IMG/VR virus record: IMGVR_UViG_3300021594_000673
Coordinates: 1 to 42,914 of that record
From: a virus
Length of the DNA stretch: 42,914 nt
Reading direction: 5' to 3' (one strand)
In this document: one piece after another, positions 1 to 8,271 of the stretch
Layout of the letters: each line of letters starts with the position of its first letter
How positions within the stretch are numbered: the first letter of the stretch is position 1
The notes under the pieces: generated by a model
Database searches by the model: none
What the model saw: only the letters and a program-made list of their open reading frames with translations
What the model was told of the DNA's origin: nothing
Position numbers and translations under genes: made by a program

Positions 1-68
1 TATTATAATAAGATAATAATTATCAAACCTCTGGTAAAAAAACCAAAGAATTAAAAAAAAGTTTGAAG

Positions 69-76
69 TATTTATA
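69..76 (+). promoter_or_regulatory. TATTTATA motif, putative phage promoter
   Basis: The octamer TATTTATA sits a few bases before the first ATG of the nuclease-like gene. The same octamer recurs just upstream of many genes here on their coding strand. It is the reverse complement of the T4 late box, so equating it with a late promoter is inference; the short distance to the ATG would mean a nearly leaderless message. Confidence 0.35.
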
Positions 77-80
77 TATG

Positions 81-1061
81 ATGAAATTTTTGGATTCTTT
101 AAAAGAAATTATACTTGAGAATAATTATCGTTTCGATACAGAAATGATGAGGACTATCAGACCGTTACTAAGAGACATATATACGGGTAATGGTTATAAT
201 ATTCCGACAGGAACACAATGGTCAACAGTACAATCGGTATATCCTGAATTTAGTGATGTATGTCAAACCAAAGAAGGTGTCATTGGTCCAAAAGAATTAG
301 CACATCCTGGTGAAGAAAAATACAATTGGTCAATTATTAATAGATTTGATACAAACTCATTGGTTCACAACAAGATAAAAGAATTACATGCACAATCAGG
401 TGATGAAAATAATTTATACACTTGGGTTAAAAATAACGCAGAAGACTTATTTACACCAAATGGTAGATACATTAATGAATTAGTTAGAGTCAATTTACAA
501 ACCTTCTTAAAAGGTGAAGCCCGTGAAAGACAAGCCATTAAAATCTTAAGTGATAAGTTACCAAACATAACATTACAAAAATTTTGTTCAGGTGCTGAAG
601 AAGATTTCTCTAAAGGTAAGGACCTTATTGTTACACTTCCTAATGGCGCATCTTTTTCTACACAAGTAAAACCATTTGATACAAAGATGTCAAGAAGATG
701 GACGGACCCTGAAGGAACGGTGTATTATAAAATCAAGTCAAGTTCATACAACCCAACACAATACAAACCGGCAAACGTTCAAGTAATTATGTTTGTTGAT
801 GATGAACAGTTTATAATCTTTGCAAATGAAAAAAATAGAATTGTTAAAGATGGCATCGCATACTCTAGATTTTATGAGGAACCAATGATTACAAATTTTG
901 ATTTTGGAATTAAAAAAGATACTGGTTCACCACAAATTAAAAAAGTAAAACAACATTTTTCTTACGGTACCAATAAAGAAAACGAAATTGAAAGATTGGA
1001 ACTAAAGAAACTTGAATTAGAAAAATTAATAAAAAAATTATCAAGAATGAAAAACAAATAA
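81..1061 (+). CDS. PD-(D/E)XK nuclease-like protein with N-terminal tag
   Basis: I start it at the ATG at 81; ATG 78 and TTG 63 are also in frame. The protein has about 326 residues. The middle holds GEARERQAIKIL, then GKDLIV followed about ten residues later by FSTQVK, which fits the E...D...(E/Q)xK core of the PD-(D/E)XK nuclease fold. The N-terminus (MKFLDSLKEIILENN) is a short amphipathic helix with an ILE|N site like the tags on neighbouring genes, and the C-terminus is a charged coiled coil rich in LELKKLEL. The nuclease call is motif-based inference; I cannot name a target. It is followed closely by the gene at 1090 on the same strand. Confidence 0.5.
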   Translation: MKFLDSLKEIILENNYRFDTEMMRTIRPLLRDIYTGNGYNIPTGTQWSTVQSVYPEFSDVCQTKEGVIGPKELAHPGEEKYNWSIINRFDTNSLVHNKIKELHAQSGDENNLYTWVKNNAEDLFTPNGRYINELVRVNLQTFLKGEARERQAIKILSDKLPNITLQKFCSGAEEDFSKGKDLIVTLPNGASFSTQVKPFDTKMSRRWTDPEGTVYYKIKSSSYNPTQYKPANVQVIMFVDDEQFIIFANEKNRIVKDGIAYSRFYEEPMITNFDFGIKKDTGSPQIKKVKQHFSYGTNKENEIERLELKKLELEKLIKKLSRMKNK

Positions 1062-1069
1062 AATTGTTA

Positions 1070-1077
1070 TATTTATA
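1070..1077 (+). promoter_or_regulatory. TATTTATA motif, putative phage promoter
   Basis: TATTTATA ends 12 bases before the ATG at 1090, inside the short gap after the upstream stop codon. Spacing matches that at 3581 and 5038. Confidence 0.4.
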
Positions 1078-1089
1078 TAGAAAAGAATT

Positions 1090-1425
1090 ATGAAAACAGT
1101 AAGATTATCAGAATCGCAATTAGTAGACCTAATTAATAGAGTGGTTAACGAAAACCAATTGGTTGGTGTTCAGGGTATGTCTCCGATGCCTGAGGCAACT
1201 GCAACTGAAGAGCCAAAAAAAGAAACTAAACCAAAAGCCGAAAAACCTGTACCACAAAAATTATATGATAGTTTGGCTAAAGCTAAAGGTGAATTTGAAA
1301 AACATTATCACAACATAGATTATTCTAAGAATCCAACAATTAAAACTAAGTACACAAACTTGATTAAGGCAGTTGAAGCATTACACGCAGAACTTGGAAG
1401 ACATCCACAGGTAAACAAACTTTAA
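1090..1425 (+). CDS. small tagged protein, possible internal head protein
   Basis: This 111-residue protein opens with an amphipathic helix (LSESQLVDLINRVVNENQ) that contains VNE|N, a possible prohead-protease site. Next comes a Pro/Lys/Glu-rich linker (residues 35-55, EEPKKETKPKAEKP) and then a charged helical C-terminal part. No enzyme motif is visible. A hairpin terminator follows at 1448. The tag suggests packaging in the capsid, by analogy with T4 internal proteins; that is inference. Confidence 0.6.
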   Translation: MKTVRLSESQLVDLINRVVNENQLVGVQGMSPMPEATATEEPKKETKPKAEKPVPQKLYDSLAKAKGEFEKHYHNIDYSKNPTIKTKYTNLIKAVEALHAELGRHPQVNKL

Positions 1426-1447
1426 TAACACTATTTAAAGATTAATT

Positions 1448-1480
1448 AATCCCTCATCTAACAAGGTGGGGGATTTTTTA
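1448..1480 (+). terminator. intrinsic terminator
   Basis: AATCCCTCA pairs with TGGGGGATT (one G-T pair) around a ten-base loop and is followed by a T run. It lies directly behind the gene ending at 1425. Confidence 0.7.
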
Positions 1481-1515
1481 TTTACACAATAAATTAATTT
1501 GTTTATCTATTGTCC

Positions 1516-1776
1516 ATGATTACAAACACGTTGATGTTGGACATTATTCACGACTTCCAAGAAAACCCAAAATATAAATTTTCTATTATTGAACTAAATG
1601 AATTTGAGGACATGAATCAGAAATGTATGTGGTTATCTTTAAAACTTGAGGATTGGAGATATCAAGAGGGAATGAACTTACAAATAGTCAAGTCTGATAT
1701 AAAAAAAAGAATATCCAACCTGTTAGGATTGGATAGACTAATATTGTATTTTGATATTAATATAGATTGTCTTTAA
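1516..1776 (+). CDS. hypothetical protein, 86 aa
   Basis: I choose the ATG at 1516; an in-frame TTG lies at 1510. The product is acidic and rich in aromatic residues, with no signal peptide, membrane segment or motif I recognise. Its end overlaps by four bases the stop of the convergent gene at 1773. Confidence 0.45.
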   Translation: MITNTLMLDIIHDFQENPKYKFSIIELNEFEDMNQKCMWLSLKLEDWRYQEGMNLQIVKSDIKKRISNLLGLDRLILYFDINIDCL

Positions 1777-2507
1777 GACATTTTTGGTATTTCTTGGTCA
1801 ATTTTTCTGGCGGTGTCTTCACGACCTTTATATTTTTCAATTATAGATAACATATTTTTTGAACCAGTTCCCCAAACATCTAACTCACCTTTTTTACCAT
1901 CTCTTGTTCTACACCCAGCAATTTCATTAAATGACTTACTATCTCTTAAACTTTGAACAATACAATTATAGTAACCGTTCTTCAAAGTTTTAATTGTTGC
2001 ATCAATACCATATTCAGGTTTTGAATAATGTTTCACACCAACAGAATTATAATTTTTAATTTCAGGGTCCATACTATAATTGTATGTTGTGTTGAATGGG
2101 TTATTAGTTGCTGTAATTTTTTTCTTATTCGGCCCATCAGTTCCCATCTCACCAATTCTCCATAACTGAAGAAAATCAATATTGTTTTTTGACGTTGGAG
2201 CTCCAATACCAAATAAAATTGCTTTATAAAAATCATCATCAGATTTAACTTTTGAAAAAACTTCCATTTTTTCTTTTTGTGTAAGTTCTGTTGCATCTTT
2301 GTCAGGTAATGTAAATGAACTTTTAATCTCAGATGAGTCTCCTGTATCAATCAAGTCATCAAATGCCGCACCAAGTTTAGTTGATACACCTTGTACTTTA
2401 CCATAAAGGTAATCTTTGATGTCATCTAACATATCTTCTTGAACCTCTTGTTCAGTCATTAATGACTTCATTTTATTAAGCTGTTCGTTTAATTTTTTGT
2501 TTTCCAT
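1773..2507 (-). CDS. lysozyme-like protein with N-terminal tag
   Basis: The start at 2507 gives MENKKLNEQLNKMKSLMTEQ, a tag with LNE and MTE sites; it follows a TATTTATG box. The tag region shares EDMLDDI with the M23 peptidase at 30025. The C-terminal half (about residues 110-244) has LWRIGEMGT, TATNNPFNTT, GVKHYSKPEYGIDATIKTLKNGYY and a late DVWGTG, written here as separate short motifs; this order is typical of lysozyme-like domains in phage virion proteins, with Glu of GEMG as the likely catalytic acid. I infer a muramidase packaged in or on the virion. Confidence 0.6.
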   Translation of the reverse strand: MENKKLNEQLNKMKSLMTEQEVQEDMLDDIKDYLYGKVQGVSTKLGAAFDDLIDTGDSSEIKSSFTLPDKDATELTQKEKMEVFSKVKSDDDFYKAILFGIGAPTSKNNIDFLQLWRIGEMGTDGPNKKKITATNNPFNTTYNYSMDPEIKNYNSVGVKHYSKPEYGIDATIKTLKNGYYNCIVQSLRDSKSFNEIAGCRTRDGKKGELDVWGTGSKNMLSIIEKYKGREDTARKIDQEIPKMS

Positions 2508-2519
2508 AATAGTGTTAAA

Positions 2520-2527
2520 CATAAATA
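2520..2527 (-). promoter_or_regulatory. TATTTATG motif, putative phage promoter
   Basis: On the minus strand TATTTATG ends 12 bases before the ATG of the lysozyme-like gene at 2507. Confidence 0.35.
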
Positions 2528-2558
2528 TCTTATTTTTTAATAAATGATATTTATTATC

Positions 2559-2906
2559 ATGGAAATAACACGCACAGGGTATCAAAAGGCTTTGAATTCT
2601 TATCTACCAAGAAAATATCCATTTGTTGAGCGCGTTGATATTACCAAAGGTCCCGGTATTAAAATGGGAATGTTTATTTGTGATTTACATTTAACAACCA
2701 AAGAAGGTTTTTACAAAAAAATTAAAAGTGAATGTAAGGAAAAATTTAAGGAAGGTGATGCTATAGGTTTTTGGCCATTCATACAATGTTTTGGAAAAAA
2801 CTATGATATTATAGGATTTGAAAAAGATATCCAAATGATTTATACCGAGTTGACAGGACTTAAATCAATTGCTAGAGATATTACAATCAAGTTTGAACTT
2901 AGATGA
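2559..2906 (+). CDS. hypothetical protein, 115 aa
   Basis: The ATG at 2559 begins MEITRTGYQKALNSYL; a TATTTATT octamer lies four bases upstream. The protein is basic, mixed alpha/beta in appearance and has no motif I can name. It ends with TGA, overlapping the end of the convergent gene at 2899 by eight bases. Confidence 0.5.
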   Translation: MEITRTGYQKALNSYLPRKYPFVERVDITKGPGIKMGMFICDLHLTTKEGFYKKIKSECKEKFKEGDAIGFWPFIQCFGKNYDIIGFEKDIQMIYTELTGLKSIARDITIKFELR

Positions 2907-3543
2907 AAATGGTTTCAATAAAAAAACCAACACACTGCATAGGTCTAAATTTTTCAACATAGTTTGTGATTACATCATTATACCACTCTTCACCAAAATT
3001 ATTATACTCCTTAAAAACTGACCATATACTACCTTTATTTAACGGACCAAGATTAACAAAATTACCATCACGAGTAATGTAATGGTCAATGTATTTGGCG
3101 TAAATTGTGATATTTAAAGCATTTCCAGTCGTATGTTCTTCCAAAGTAATCTTTGTTGGTTCTTGTTTTATTTTAATTACCAAATCATCATATTCATCAT
3201 CATGGTTAATATCCGTAATTTTTTTTATTTCATCAAACAAACCATTTATAAAATCATCAGTAATATAAAAAGATTCTAATTTTTCATTTTTGTCAAAAAT
3301 GTTTACCATAACTTTCTCCTCAATTCCAAGATATTTTAAATAAGGTTTTAATTCATTATATAAAGAATCTTCTAAACACTGACGACAAAATGACTCATCA
3401 TTGGGATTATGAACTTTGAAATCAAAAAATAAAGAATCTACCCAACTACTCCTAATATTCCATAATTTAAATTCAAAACCATCTACTTTGAATTCTTCAT
3501 CCTCTAATAAGTTTTGAATTTCATTTATTTTATTATTGTCCAT
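2899..3543 (-). CDS. hypothetical acidic protein, 214 aa
   Basis: The start at 3543 follows a TATTTATA octamer (3548-3555). The protein is acidic, rich in Asp, Asn and Phe, with no signal peptide or membrane segment. I do not recognise a family. It converges on the gene ending at 2906. Confidence 0.5.
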   Translation of the reverse strand: MDNNKINEIQNLLEDEEFKVDGFEFKLWNIRSSWVDSLFFDFKVHNPNDESFCRQCLEDSLYNELKPYLKYLGIEEKVMVNIFDKNEKLESFYITDDFINGLFDEIKKITDINHDDEYDDLVIKIKQEPTKITLEEHTTGNALNITIYAKYIDHYITRDGNFVNLGPLNKGSIWSVFKEYNNFGEEWYNDVITNYVEKFRPMQCVGFFIETIFI

Positions 3544-3580
3544 TGTTTATAAATACCTATACATTTTATATTATTGATGA

Positions 3581-3588
3581 TATTTATA
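3581..3588 (+). promoter_or_regulatory. TATTTATA motif, putative phage promoter
   Basis: TATTTATA ends 13 bases upstream of the ATG at 3602 in the divergent gap between 3543 and 3602; a second copy faces the other way at 3548-3555. Confidence 0.4.
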
Positions 3589-3601
3589 TTAGAAAATATT
3601 T

Positions 3602-4492
3602 ATGAAAAATTTATTTGAACTATCCGAAGAGGAAAAAAATAATATTCGTGGTTTACATGAATCACATAAAAGTAAGCTTGGAACATCTTTGAATGAACAA
3701 GATACTTCACAAAAAAAAATTGAAATACCATTGTCAGCAACATTTGATTCAGGTAAATACATAATAAAAAATTCAGAACAACTTGACCCTGTAATAATTA
3801 AAATTCAAGAATTTCTCAAGACTGTTCCCCAAAAACAAAAAACAAATATAACGATTAGCGCCGGAGAATCTCAAGTACCAAACTACGATAGAGAAAAATA
3901 TCCATCCACCGGTGATAAAAAAGTGGATTTCAGTGAAGAAAAAAAATTACCATTAGGGGATTTAGCAAAAAAAAGAATGTCTGAGATTGAGAGAGTGGTT
4001 AAAGAAAAGTTTGGTAATTTACCTAACGTTACAATAAATAAAACAGAACCTGTATTCGGTGAAACGCCTTGGGACCCGGCAAAAGGTTCTAAAGACCCTA
4101 ATTATACTAAAGAACAATTTATTAAAGTTATACTCGAAGTACTTGGAAAATCAGATGTTCCCAAAACAAATAATCCAAAGTGTAAACAATATGATTTTTA
4201 TTTTGGAAATAGAGTGTTGAGAACATATGAAATAACAAACGCAATTAAATTTTTGAATGCTCTAACTGAAAATCCTCAAAGTAATTTAACGCCAAACTGT
4301 GTGAATTATGTTGGTCAATATTATCAATCAAGTAAACCCTCAATAAGAAATGAGTATGAATCACATTTTCCTAACACAAAAGGTTTTATTGGTTATAATG
4401 ATAAATTGTATAAGAGTGAAAAAGAATACAATAAAGACTCAAATATTGTTTGGTTGGACCCTATCGCACAATATAAAATGACCAGTATTTAA
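3602..4492 (+). CDS. tagged protein with OmpA-like domain
   Basis: The 296-residue product begins MKNLFELSEEEKNNIRGLHE and has SLNE|Q near residue 34, the same tag design as the gene at 5062. Residues 43-145 (ATFDSGKYIIKNSEQLDPVI, ITISAGESQ, DLAKKRMSEI) resemble the peptidoglycan-binding OmpA C-terminal fold: a strand, a helix, a strand ending in a Ser-Gln, then the helix where OmpA has its RA motif. The C-terminal third is unassigned. I infer a virion protein that may contact peptidoglycan during entry. Confidence 0.55.
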   Translation: MKNLFELSEEEKNNIRGLHESHKSKLGTSLNEQDTSQKKIEIPLSATFDSGKYIIKNSEQLDPVIIKIQEFLKTVPQKQKTNITISAGESQVPNYDREKYPSTGDKKVDFSEEKKLPLGDLAKKRMSEIERVVKEKFGNLPNVTINKTEPVFGETPWDPAKGSKDPNYTKEQFIKVILEVLGKSDVPKTNNPKCKQYDFYFGNRVLRTYEITNAIKFLNALTENPQSNLTPNCVNYVGQYYQSSKPSIRNEYESHFPNTKGFIGYNDKLYKSEKEYNKDSNIVWLDPIAQYKMTSI

Positions 4493-4493
4493 C

Positions 4494-4967
4494 TTACTCT
4501 GAGAGTAAAAGAGTGAAATAAACAGTGTCATCTTTCTTATAACAAGAAATGTAGAACTTGGTGTTGGTAGGTTCAATTAGACTTTTATGATGTAATGGTG
4601 ATTTTTTTAAACCATCCAAAATTACAAACACACCAAATCCAATATTGTTAAACTCACTAACCCAACGTTCACCACAATTTTCATAACAAGAAATATTTTT
4701 TAAATTAATTTCTTTTTCAACCCTTTTCTCAAAGGTAAAATTACCTTCACCGTGAGTTCTATACCCCAAACTTGCTTGATAATAAGTGTGTTGGTCAACA
4801 AAGTTTTTATATTTTGGTTCTAAAACAACATTTGTCAAACCTAAGGAGTTTCTATACATGTTGATAGAATCTTGAAACATCTCAAAAAAAGAGTTGTTAG
4901 TCAAAAATTGAGCTTGAACGGTGATAGTCGAGATAAACATTGCGATGGTGGTGATTATGTTTTTCAT
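4494..4967 (-). CDS. secreted CAP-domain protein
   Basis: A clear signal peptide (MKNIITTIAMFISTITVQAQ) is followed by a short CAP/SCP-like domain: FQDSINMYRNSLGL, a later CYENCGE, and SPLHHKSLIEP with a closing YFTLLLSE strand. CAP domains in bacteria are often secreted and of unclear function. At 157 residues it is compact for the family. The signal-peptide cassette and promoter are near-copies of those of the gene at 5734. It has its own Bacteroidota promoter, so it is probably transcribed early by host polymerase. Confidence 0.6.
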   Translation of the reverse strand: MKNIITTIAMFISTITVQAQFLTNNSFFEMFQDSINMYRNSLGLTNVVLEPKYKNFVDQHTYYQASLGYRTHGEGNFTFEKRVEKEINLKNISCYENCGERWVSEFNNIGFGVFVILDGLKKSPLHHKSLIEPTNTKFYISCYKKDDTVYFTLLLSE

Positions 4968-4988
4968 GGTTTATTTTCCTTTCTTATA

Positions 4989-5020
4989 CAAAGATACAAA
5001 TAATATTCCAATTGCACAAT
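4989..5020 (-). promoter_or_regulatory. Bacteroidota-type promoter
   Basis: On the minus strand ATTG (-33) is followed after exactly 20 bases by TATCTTTG (-7), matching the Bacteroidota consensus. It reads into the CAP-domain gene. Confidence 0.65.
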
Positions 5021-5037
5021 TTTTTCTTTATTAATTG

Positions 5038-5045
5038 TATTTATA
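5038..5045 (+). promoter_or_regulatory. TATTTATA motif, putative phage promoter
   Basis: TATTTATA ends 16 bases upstream of the ATG at 5062, back to back with the host-type promoter for the CAP gene. Confidence 0.4.
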
Positions 5046-5061
5046 TGTAAATCACAAAAAT

Positions 5062-5685
5062 ATGAGAAAATTATTTAATATTGACCAAGACGAAAAAAAT
5101 AGAATTTTAGAAATGCATGAAAATGCAACTAAAAGACATTATTTGAATGAATATAGTGGTGTTGCCTTTGGTGATGAACAAAATGGTTTAAAAATTGAAA
5201 AAGTTGAAACTAAGGAGCAAGTTAGAACTGGTGAGGTTACACCTGACCAACAAAAACAAATGTTTGATAAAGACATGTTAGCTGTTAATGAAAAATTACC
5301 TTTGGATTATAAAACATTGGCAACTATGTCATCAAAATTAAATGGTATTGAAAAAAGTTTGGTTGGACCACAATTTGAAACGGCTTTAGCAAGTGTTTGG
5401 GGCGATGATTTAATTAATCAATTTAACAAATCAATGTCAATACTTGGATATCAATTAGGTCAAGAGGGAGGTTACAGAACTATGATGGGTGGTAGGGAGA
5501 TTGGTAATGTAAATTCAATCGCTGCAGTATTAGCAATGGTTAACGATTTAAAACTATTAAAAGATGGTTTAACTTATTTAGCACAAATAAAGGCTGGAAT
5601 GAATGTAATTCCAACAGATTCGGTTAAACAAGCGTTACCATATTTAAAGAATTTTTCACAAAAAAATCAATTAGGTTTAGCTTAA
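5062..5685 (+). CDS. tagged helical protein, possible internal head protein
   Basis: The ATG at 5062 gives MRKLFNIDQDEKNRILEMHE, very like the start at 3602, and HYLNE|Y near residue 30 is a good T4-type prohead-protease site. The remaining 175 residues are helical with a Gly-rich stretch (GQEGGYRTMMGGREIG). No enzyme motif is seen. A bidirectional terminator follows. Confidence 0.6.
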   Translation: MRKLFNIDQDEKNRILEMHENATKRHYLNEYSGVAFGDEQNGLKIEKVETKEQVRTGEVTPDQQKQMFDKDMLAVNEKLPLDYKTLATMSSKLNGIEKSLVGPQFETALASVWGDDLINQFNKSMSILGYQLGQEGGYRTMMGGREIGNVNSIAAVLAMVNDLKLLKDGLTYLAQIKAGMNVIPTDSVKQALPYLKNFSQKNQLGLA

Positions 5686-5705
5686 AAAATATTTAACATT
5701 ATTTT

Positions 5706-5736
5706 AAAAAAAGGGACTCAAATAGTCCCTTTTTTA
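5706..5736. terminator. bidirectional intrinsic terminator
   Basis: AAAAAGGGACT pairs with AGTCCCTTTTT around a short loop, with A and T runs on either side. It serves the convergent genes ending at 5685 and 5734. Confidence 0.8.
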
Positions 5737-6162
5737 TTTAAGATTTTTGGGTAACCAAGATACCCAACCTTGAGTCATGAACAAATCTTTTCTCCAAACA
5801 CACATCAAGAATGTTGGGTTATATTTGTCAAAGATATAAAGATAGTCAGTTCCGTCACGTGAACTCACAGTAAATGATTGATAATTATTTTCAGAATGAG
5901 AATCAATGATTGGTCTTACAACTACTGATTTATTGAAAGAGTCAACATCGGTCATAGTATTTTTAACACAATCAAAGATAAAAACAACATTTGATGTTAC
6001 ACCCATCAATTTGGTTTCTTGGTTGTTATTCAAAACTTCCATAGAATTCAACCCTGAAGTATGTTCAAAATTGTAGAAACCCTTACAATGAAACTGATAG
6101 ACTTGTGCTTGAGCGGTGATTGTCAAGATAAACATTGCGATAGTGGTGATTATGTTTTTCAT
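5734..6162 (-). CDS. secreted protein, unknown function
   Basis: The start at 6162 gives the signal peptide MKNIITTIAMFILTITAQAQ, 18 of 20 residues identical to that at 4967. The mature part (about 120 residues) has two CVxN/CVWR cysteines and several beta-like strands, with no family I recognise. Its cassette (promoter, leader, signal peptide) looks duplicated from the CAP gene while the mature parts are unrelated. Confidence 0.55.
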   Translation of the reverse strand: MKNIITTIAMFILTITAQAQVYQFHCKGFYNFEHTSGLNSMEVLNNNQETKLMGVTSNVVFIFDCVKNTMTDVDSFNKSVVVRPIIDSHSENNYQSFTVSSRDGTDYLYIFDKYNPTFLMCVWRKDLFMTQGWVSWLPKNLK

Positions 6163-6183
6163 AGTTTGTCTTCCTTCCTTATA

Positions 6184-6215
6184 CAAATATACAACCATTT
6201 TTCTAATCCACCAAA
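6184..6215 (-). promoter_or_regulatory. Bacteroidota-type promoter
   Basis: On the minus strand TTTG, exactly 20 bases, then TATATTTG. It drives the secreted protein at 5734-6162 and abuts the TATTTATA box of the divergent endolysin gene. Confidence 0.7.
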
Positions 6216-6223
6216 TATTTATA
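6216..6223 (+). promoter_or_regulatory. TATTTATA motif, putative phage promoter
   Basis: TATTTATA ends 20 bases before the endolysin ATG at 6244. Confidence 0.4.
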
Positions 6224-6243
6224 TATAATAAACAAGAAAAAAT

Positions 6244-7068
6244 ATGATTTTAAAATTAGGTTCAAAAGGAGAAGAGGTAAAAGCTCTTCAATCAAAATTA
6301 GGAATTGCCGCAGACGGTGATTTCGGTTCTGGCACTGAAAAGGTTGTTAAGGAATGGCAAACAAAAAATGGTTTAACTGCTGACGGTATTATCGGTCCAG
6401 CATCAATGGAAAAATTAGGATTGTCAGCATCAGTTATTAAAGAAGATGTTGTTATCCCTAAAGGTGGCCCACTTAATTTGGAAAAATTAAAAGGACACAT
6501 TCCTGAAGCTGTAATCGTACAGATTCCAACTGTAATGGAAAAATTCCAAATCAACACACCTTTGAGATTGGCTCACTTCTTGGCACAATGTGGTCACGAG
6601 TCAGGTGGATTCAAAGCAACACAAGAAAACTTAAATTACTCAGCGGATGGTCTCAAGAAGATTTTCCCTAAATATTTCCCTGGTAACATCGCTGAGTCAT
6701 ACGCAAGAAACCCTGAAAAAATTGCATCAAAAGTTTATGGTGGAAGAATGGGTAACGGTGGTGAGGAAACAAAAGAAGGTTACAAATTCAGAGGTAGAGG
6801 TTACATCCAATTGACAGGAAAAGAAAACTACACATCTTTTGCAAAATCAATCGGTGAAGATACGGTTGCAAATCCTGATTTGGTTGCTACCAAATACGCA
6901 TTAGCATCAGCAGGTTGGTTCTTTAGTAAGAACGGATTGAATGCAATTGCTGACAAAGGAGCTGATGACGCTACGGTAACCGCAGTTACAAAAAGAGTAA
7001 ACGGTGGTACTATCGGACTTCCTGATAGAATTAAACACTTCAAAGAGTATTATCACTTATTAGCATAA
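6244..7068 (+). CDS. endolysin: peptidoglycan-binding domain plus GH19
   Basis: Residues 1-60 are a PG_binding_1 domain (LGSKGEEVKALQSKLG, ADGDFGSGT, ADGIIGP). Residues 80-274 are a chitinase-class GH19 lysozyme: HFLAQCGHESGGF carries the catalytic Glu119, and FRGRGYIQLTGKENY is the family's substrate-groove signature. GH19 phage endolysins cut the glycan backbone of peptidoglycan at lysis. There is no signal peptide, so it would need a holin or other export. A strong terminator follows at once. Confidence 0.9.
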   Translation: MILKLGSKGEEVKALQSKLGIAADGDFGSGTEKVVKEWQTKNGLTADGIIGPASMEKLGLSASVIKEDVVIPKGGPLNLEKLKGHIPEAVIVQIPTVMEKFQINTPLRLAHFLAQCGHESGGFKATQENLNYSADGLKKIFPKYFPGNIAESYARNPEKIASKVYGGRMGNGGEETKEGYKFRGRGYIQLTGKENYTSFAKSIGEDTVANPDLVATKYALASAGWFFSKNGLNAIADKGADDATVTAVTKRVNGGTIGLPDRIKHFKEYYHLLA

Positions 7069-7078
7069 TAAACCTTAC

Positions 7079-7106
7079 TAAGGGGGTCTTGAACCCCCTT
7101 TTTTAT
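7079..7106 (+). terminator. intrinsic terminator
   Basis: AAGGGGGT and ACCCCCTT pair around a short loop and are followed by a T run, nine bases after the endolysin stop. Confidence 0.85.
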
Positions 7107-7109
7107 TAT

Positions 7110-7829
7110 ATGAAAAAATACATTTTAATCCCCTTACTTATATTGTCAAATTTTGTTTTGGGACAAGACTCAATTACTTACAAATATAATGTGGACTTAA
7201 CAGGTTCAATGAACAATGCAAATAACAACCAACAGAATAACATTGTTTTCTCAACGTTTAACAGTGTCAATTGGAAAAAGTTTGAGACAGGTATGTCAAC
7301 TAACTATCAGTTGATGACAACCAACAAAAACATCCTTATCAATGATTTTACGTTAAGGGTACAACCAAGAATTATAGATAAGAACTACTCTGTATTCACA
7401 TTTGGTCAGCTATCACAATTAACATCAAAGAAAATTAATCAACGTATTGAAACTGGTGTTGGTGGCGGTATTACAACCTTCAGAACAAAGTATTTGGAAA
7501 ACACATTATCATATGGTGTTTTATACTATGATAACACTTATGTTGACCCAACAATTATAAATTCAGGTGTTCGTCATTCACCAAGAGCACAGTTCTTTGG
7601 TGAGATGAAAAATTATAAGTTAAAATACTTTGTAGAGTGTCTGTATCAACCAAAAGTAGGTGAGACATCAGATTACATACTTATGACAAAATCGTGGGTT
7701 AAATTTGATTTAAATAAGTTATTAGGTATTAAATTACAATACACAACTGCATATGAATCATTCTTTGCTACAGGAGCAACAAACGATATTAAAAACTTTC
7801 TTGTAGGTCTAAACTATAGTTTAAATTAG
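7110..7829 (+). CDS. outer-membrane beta-barrel, DUF481-like
   Basis: The ATG at 7110 gives a signal peptide (MKKYILIPLLILSNFVLGQ) and then alternating beta strands with aromatic ends, closing with FLVGLNYSLN, as in DUF481/YdiY-like outer-membrane proteins. It may alter the host surface. The gene ends TAG TGA: the TAG is backed by an in-frame TGA, which matters because the window encodes an amber-suppressor tRNA. Its 3' end overlaps the convergent gene by 41 bases. Confidence 0.55.
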   Translation: MKKYILIPLLILSNFVLGQDSITYKYNVDLTGSMNNANNNQQNNIVFSTFNSVNWKKFETGMSTNYQLMTTNKNILINDFTLRVQPRIIDKNYSVFTFGQLSQLTSKKINQRIETGVGGGITTFRTKYLENTLSYGVLYYDNTYVDPTIINSGVRHSPRAQFFGEMKNYKLKYFVECLYQPKVGETSDYILMTKSWVKFDLNKLLGIKLQYTTAYESFFATGATNDIKNFLVGLNYSLN

Positions 7830-7995
7830 TGATAAAATCTTTAACTAAATCAAGTTCAATATTCATTTGAATACCATTTTTTTTTAGTCCAACATAAATT
7901 TTTGGATTACCTGGATAAAAATAAAAATCACTTACCGTCCAATCTTCATCCATATAGTTGATAACGGTACCTTTAACGAAATTAGCGTCTCTCAT
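7789..7995 (-). CDS. hypothetical protein, 68 aa
   Basis: The ATG at 7995 gives MRDANFVKGTVINYMDEDWT, a small acidic beta-rich protein with KGTVI and GLKKNG turns suggesting an SH3-like barrel. The longer in-frame start would run through the terminator at 8017 and is unlikely. Confidence 0.45.
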   Translation of the reverse strand: MRDANFVKGTVINYMDEDWTVSDFYFYPGNPKIYVGLKKNGIQMNIELDLVKDFITNLNYSLDLQESF

Positions 7996-8016
7996 GTGAA
8001 TAAATATGAAGAGCAT

Positions 8017-8047
8017 AAAAAAACCCCTTAACAAGAGGGGTTTTTTT
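8017..8047. terminator. bidirectional intrinsic terminator
   Basis: AAAACCCCTT pairs with AAGAGGGGTTTT around a short loop between the genes at 7789-7995 and 8065-8271. Confidence 0.75.
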
Positions 8048-8064
8048 ATTTAGATAGGTTTAAA

Positions 8065-8271
8065 TTACTTTTTTACTTCACACTTTGTTTCACAAACTGA
8101 ATCACACACAGTTGAATCACACATAGATGAATCACAGTTGTTTATACATTTAATTGAGTCACACATAACAGAATCACAAACAGTTGAGTCAACATTTGTA
8201 GTTTCAGTTGAGTTGTTACAAGCTGCCACTAAGGCTCCTACCATTACGATTGCAAATAATACTTTTTTCAT
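8065..8271 (-). CDS. Cys-rich lipoprotein with CDS repeats
   Basis: The start at 8271 gives MKKVLFAIVMVGALVAAC, a lipoprotein signal with the lipobox Cys at residue 18. The mature 50 residues carry repeated CDS tripeptides (VCDSVMCDS, CDSSMCDST) and 11 further cysteines. It could bind metal or form a disulfide-linked surface layer; function is unknown. A TATTTATG box lies 15 bases upstream of the ATG. Confidence 0.65.
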   Translation of the reverse strand: MKKVLFAIVMVGALVAACNNSTETTNVDSTVCDSVMCDSIKCINNCDSSMCDSTVCDSVCETKCEVKK

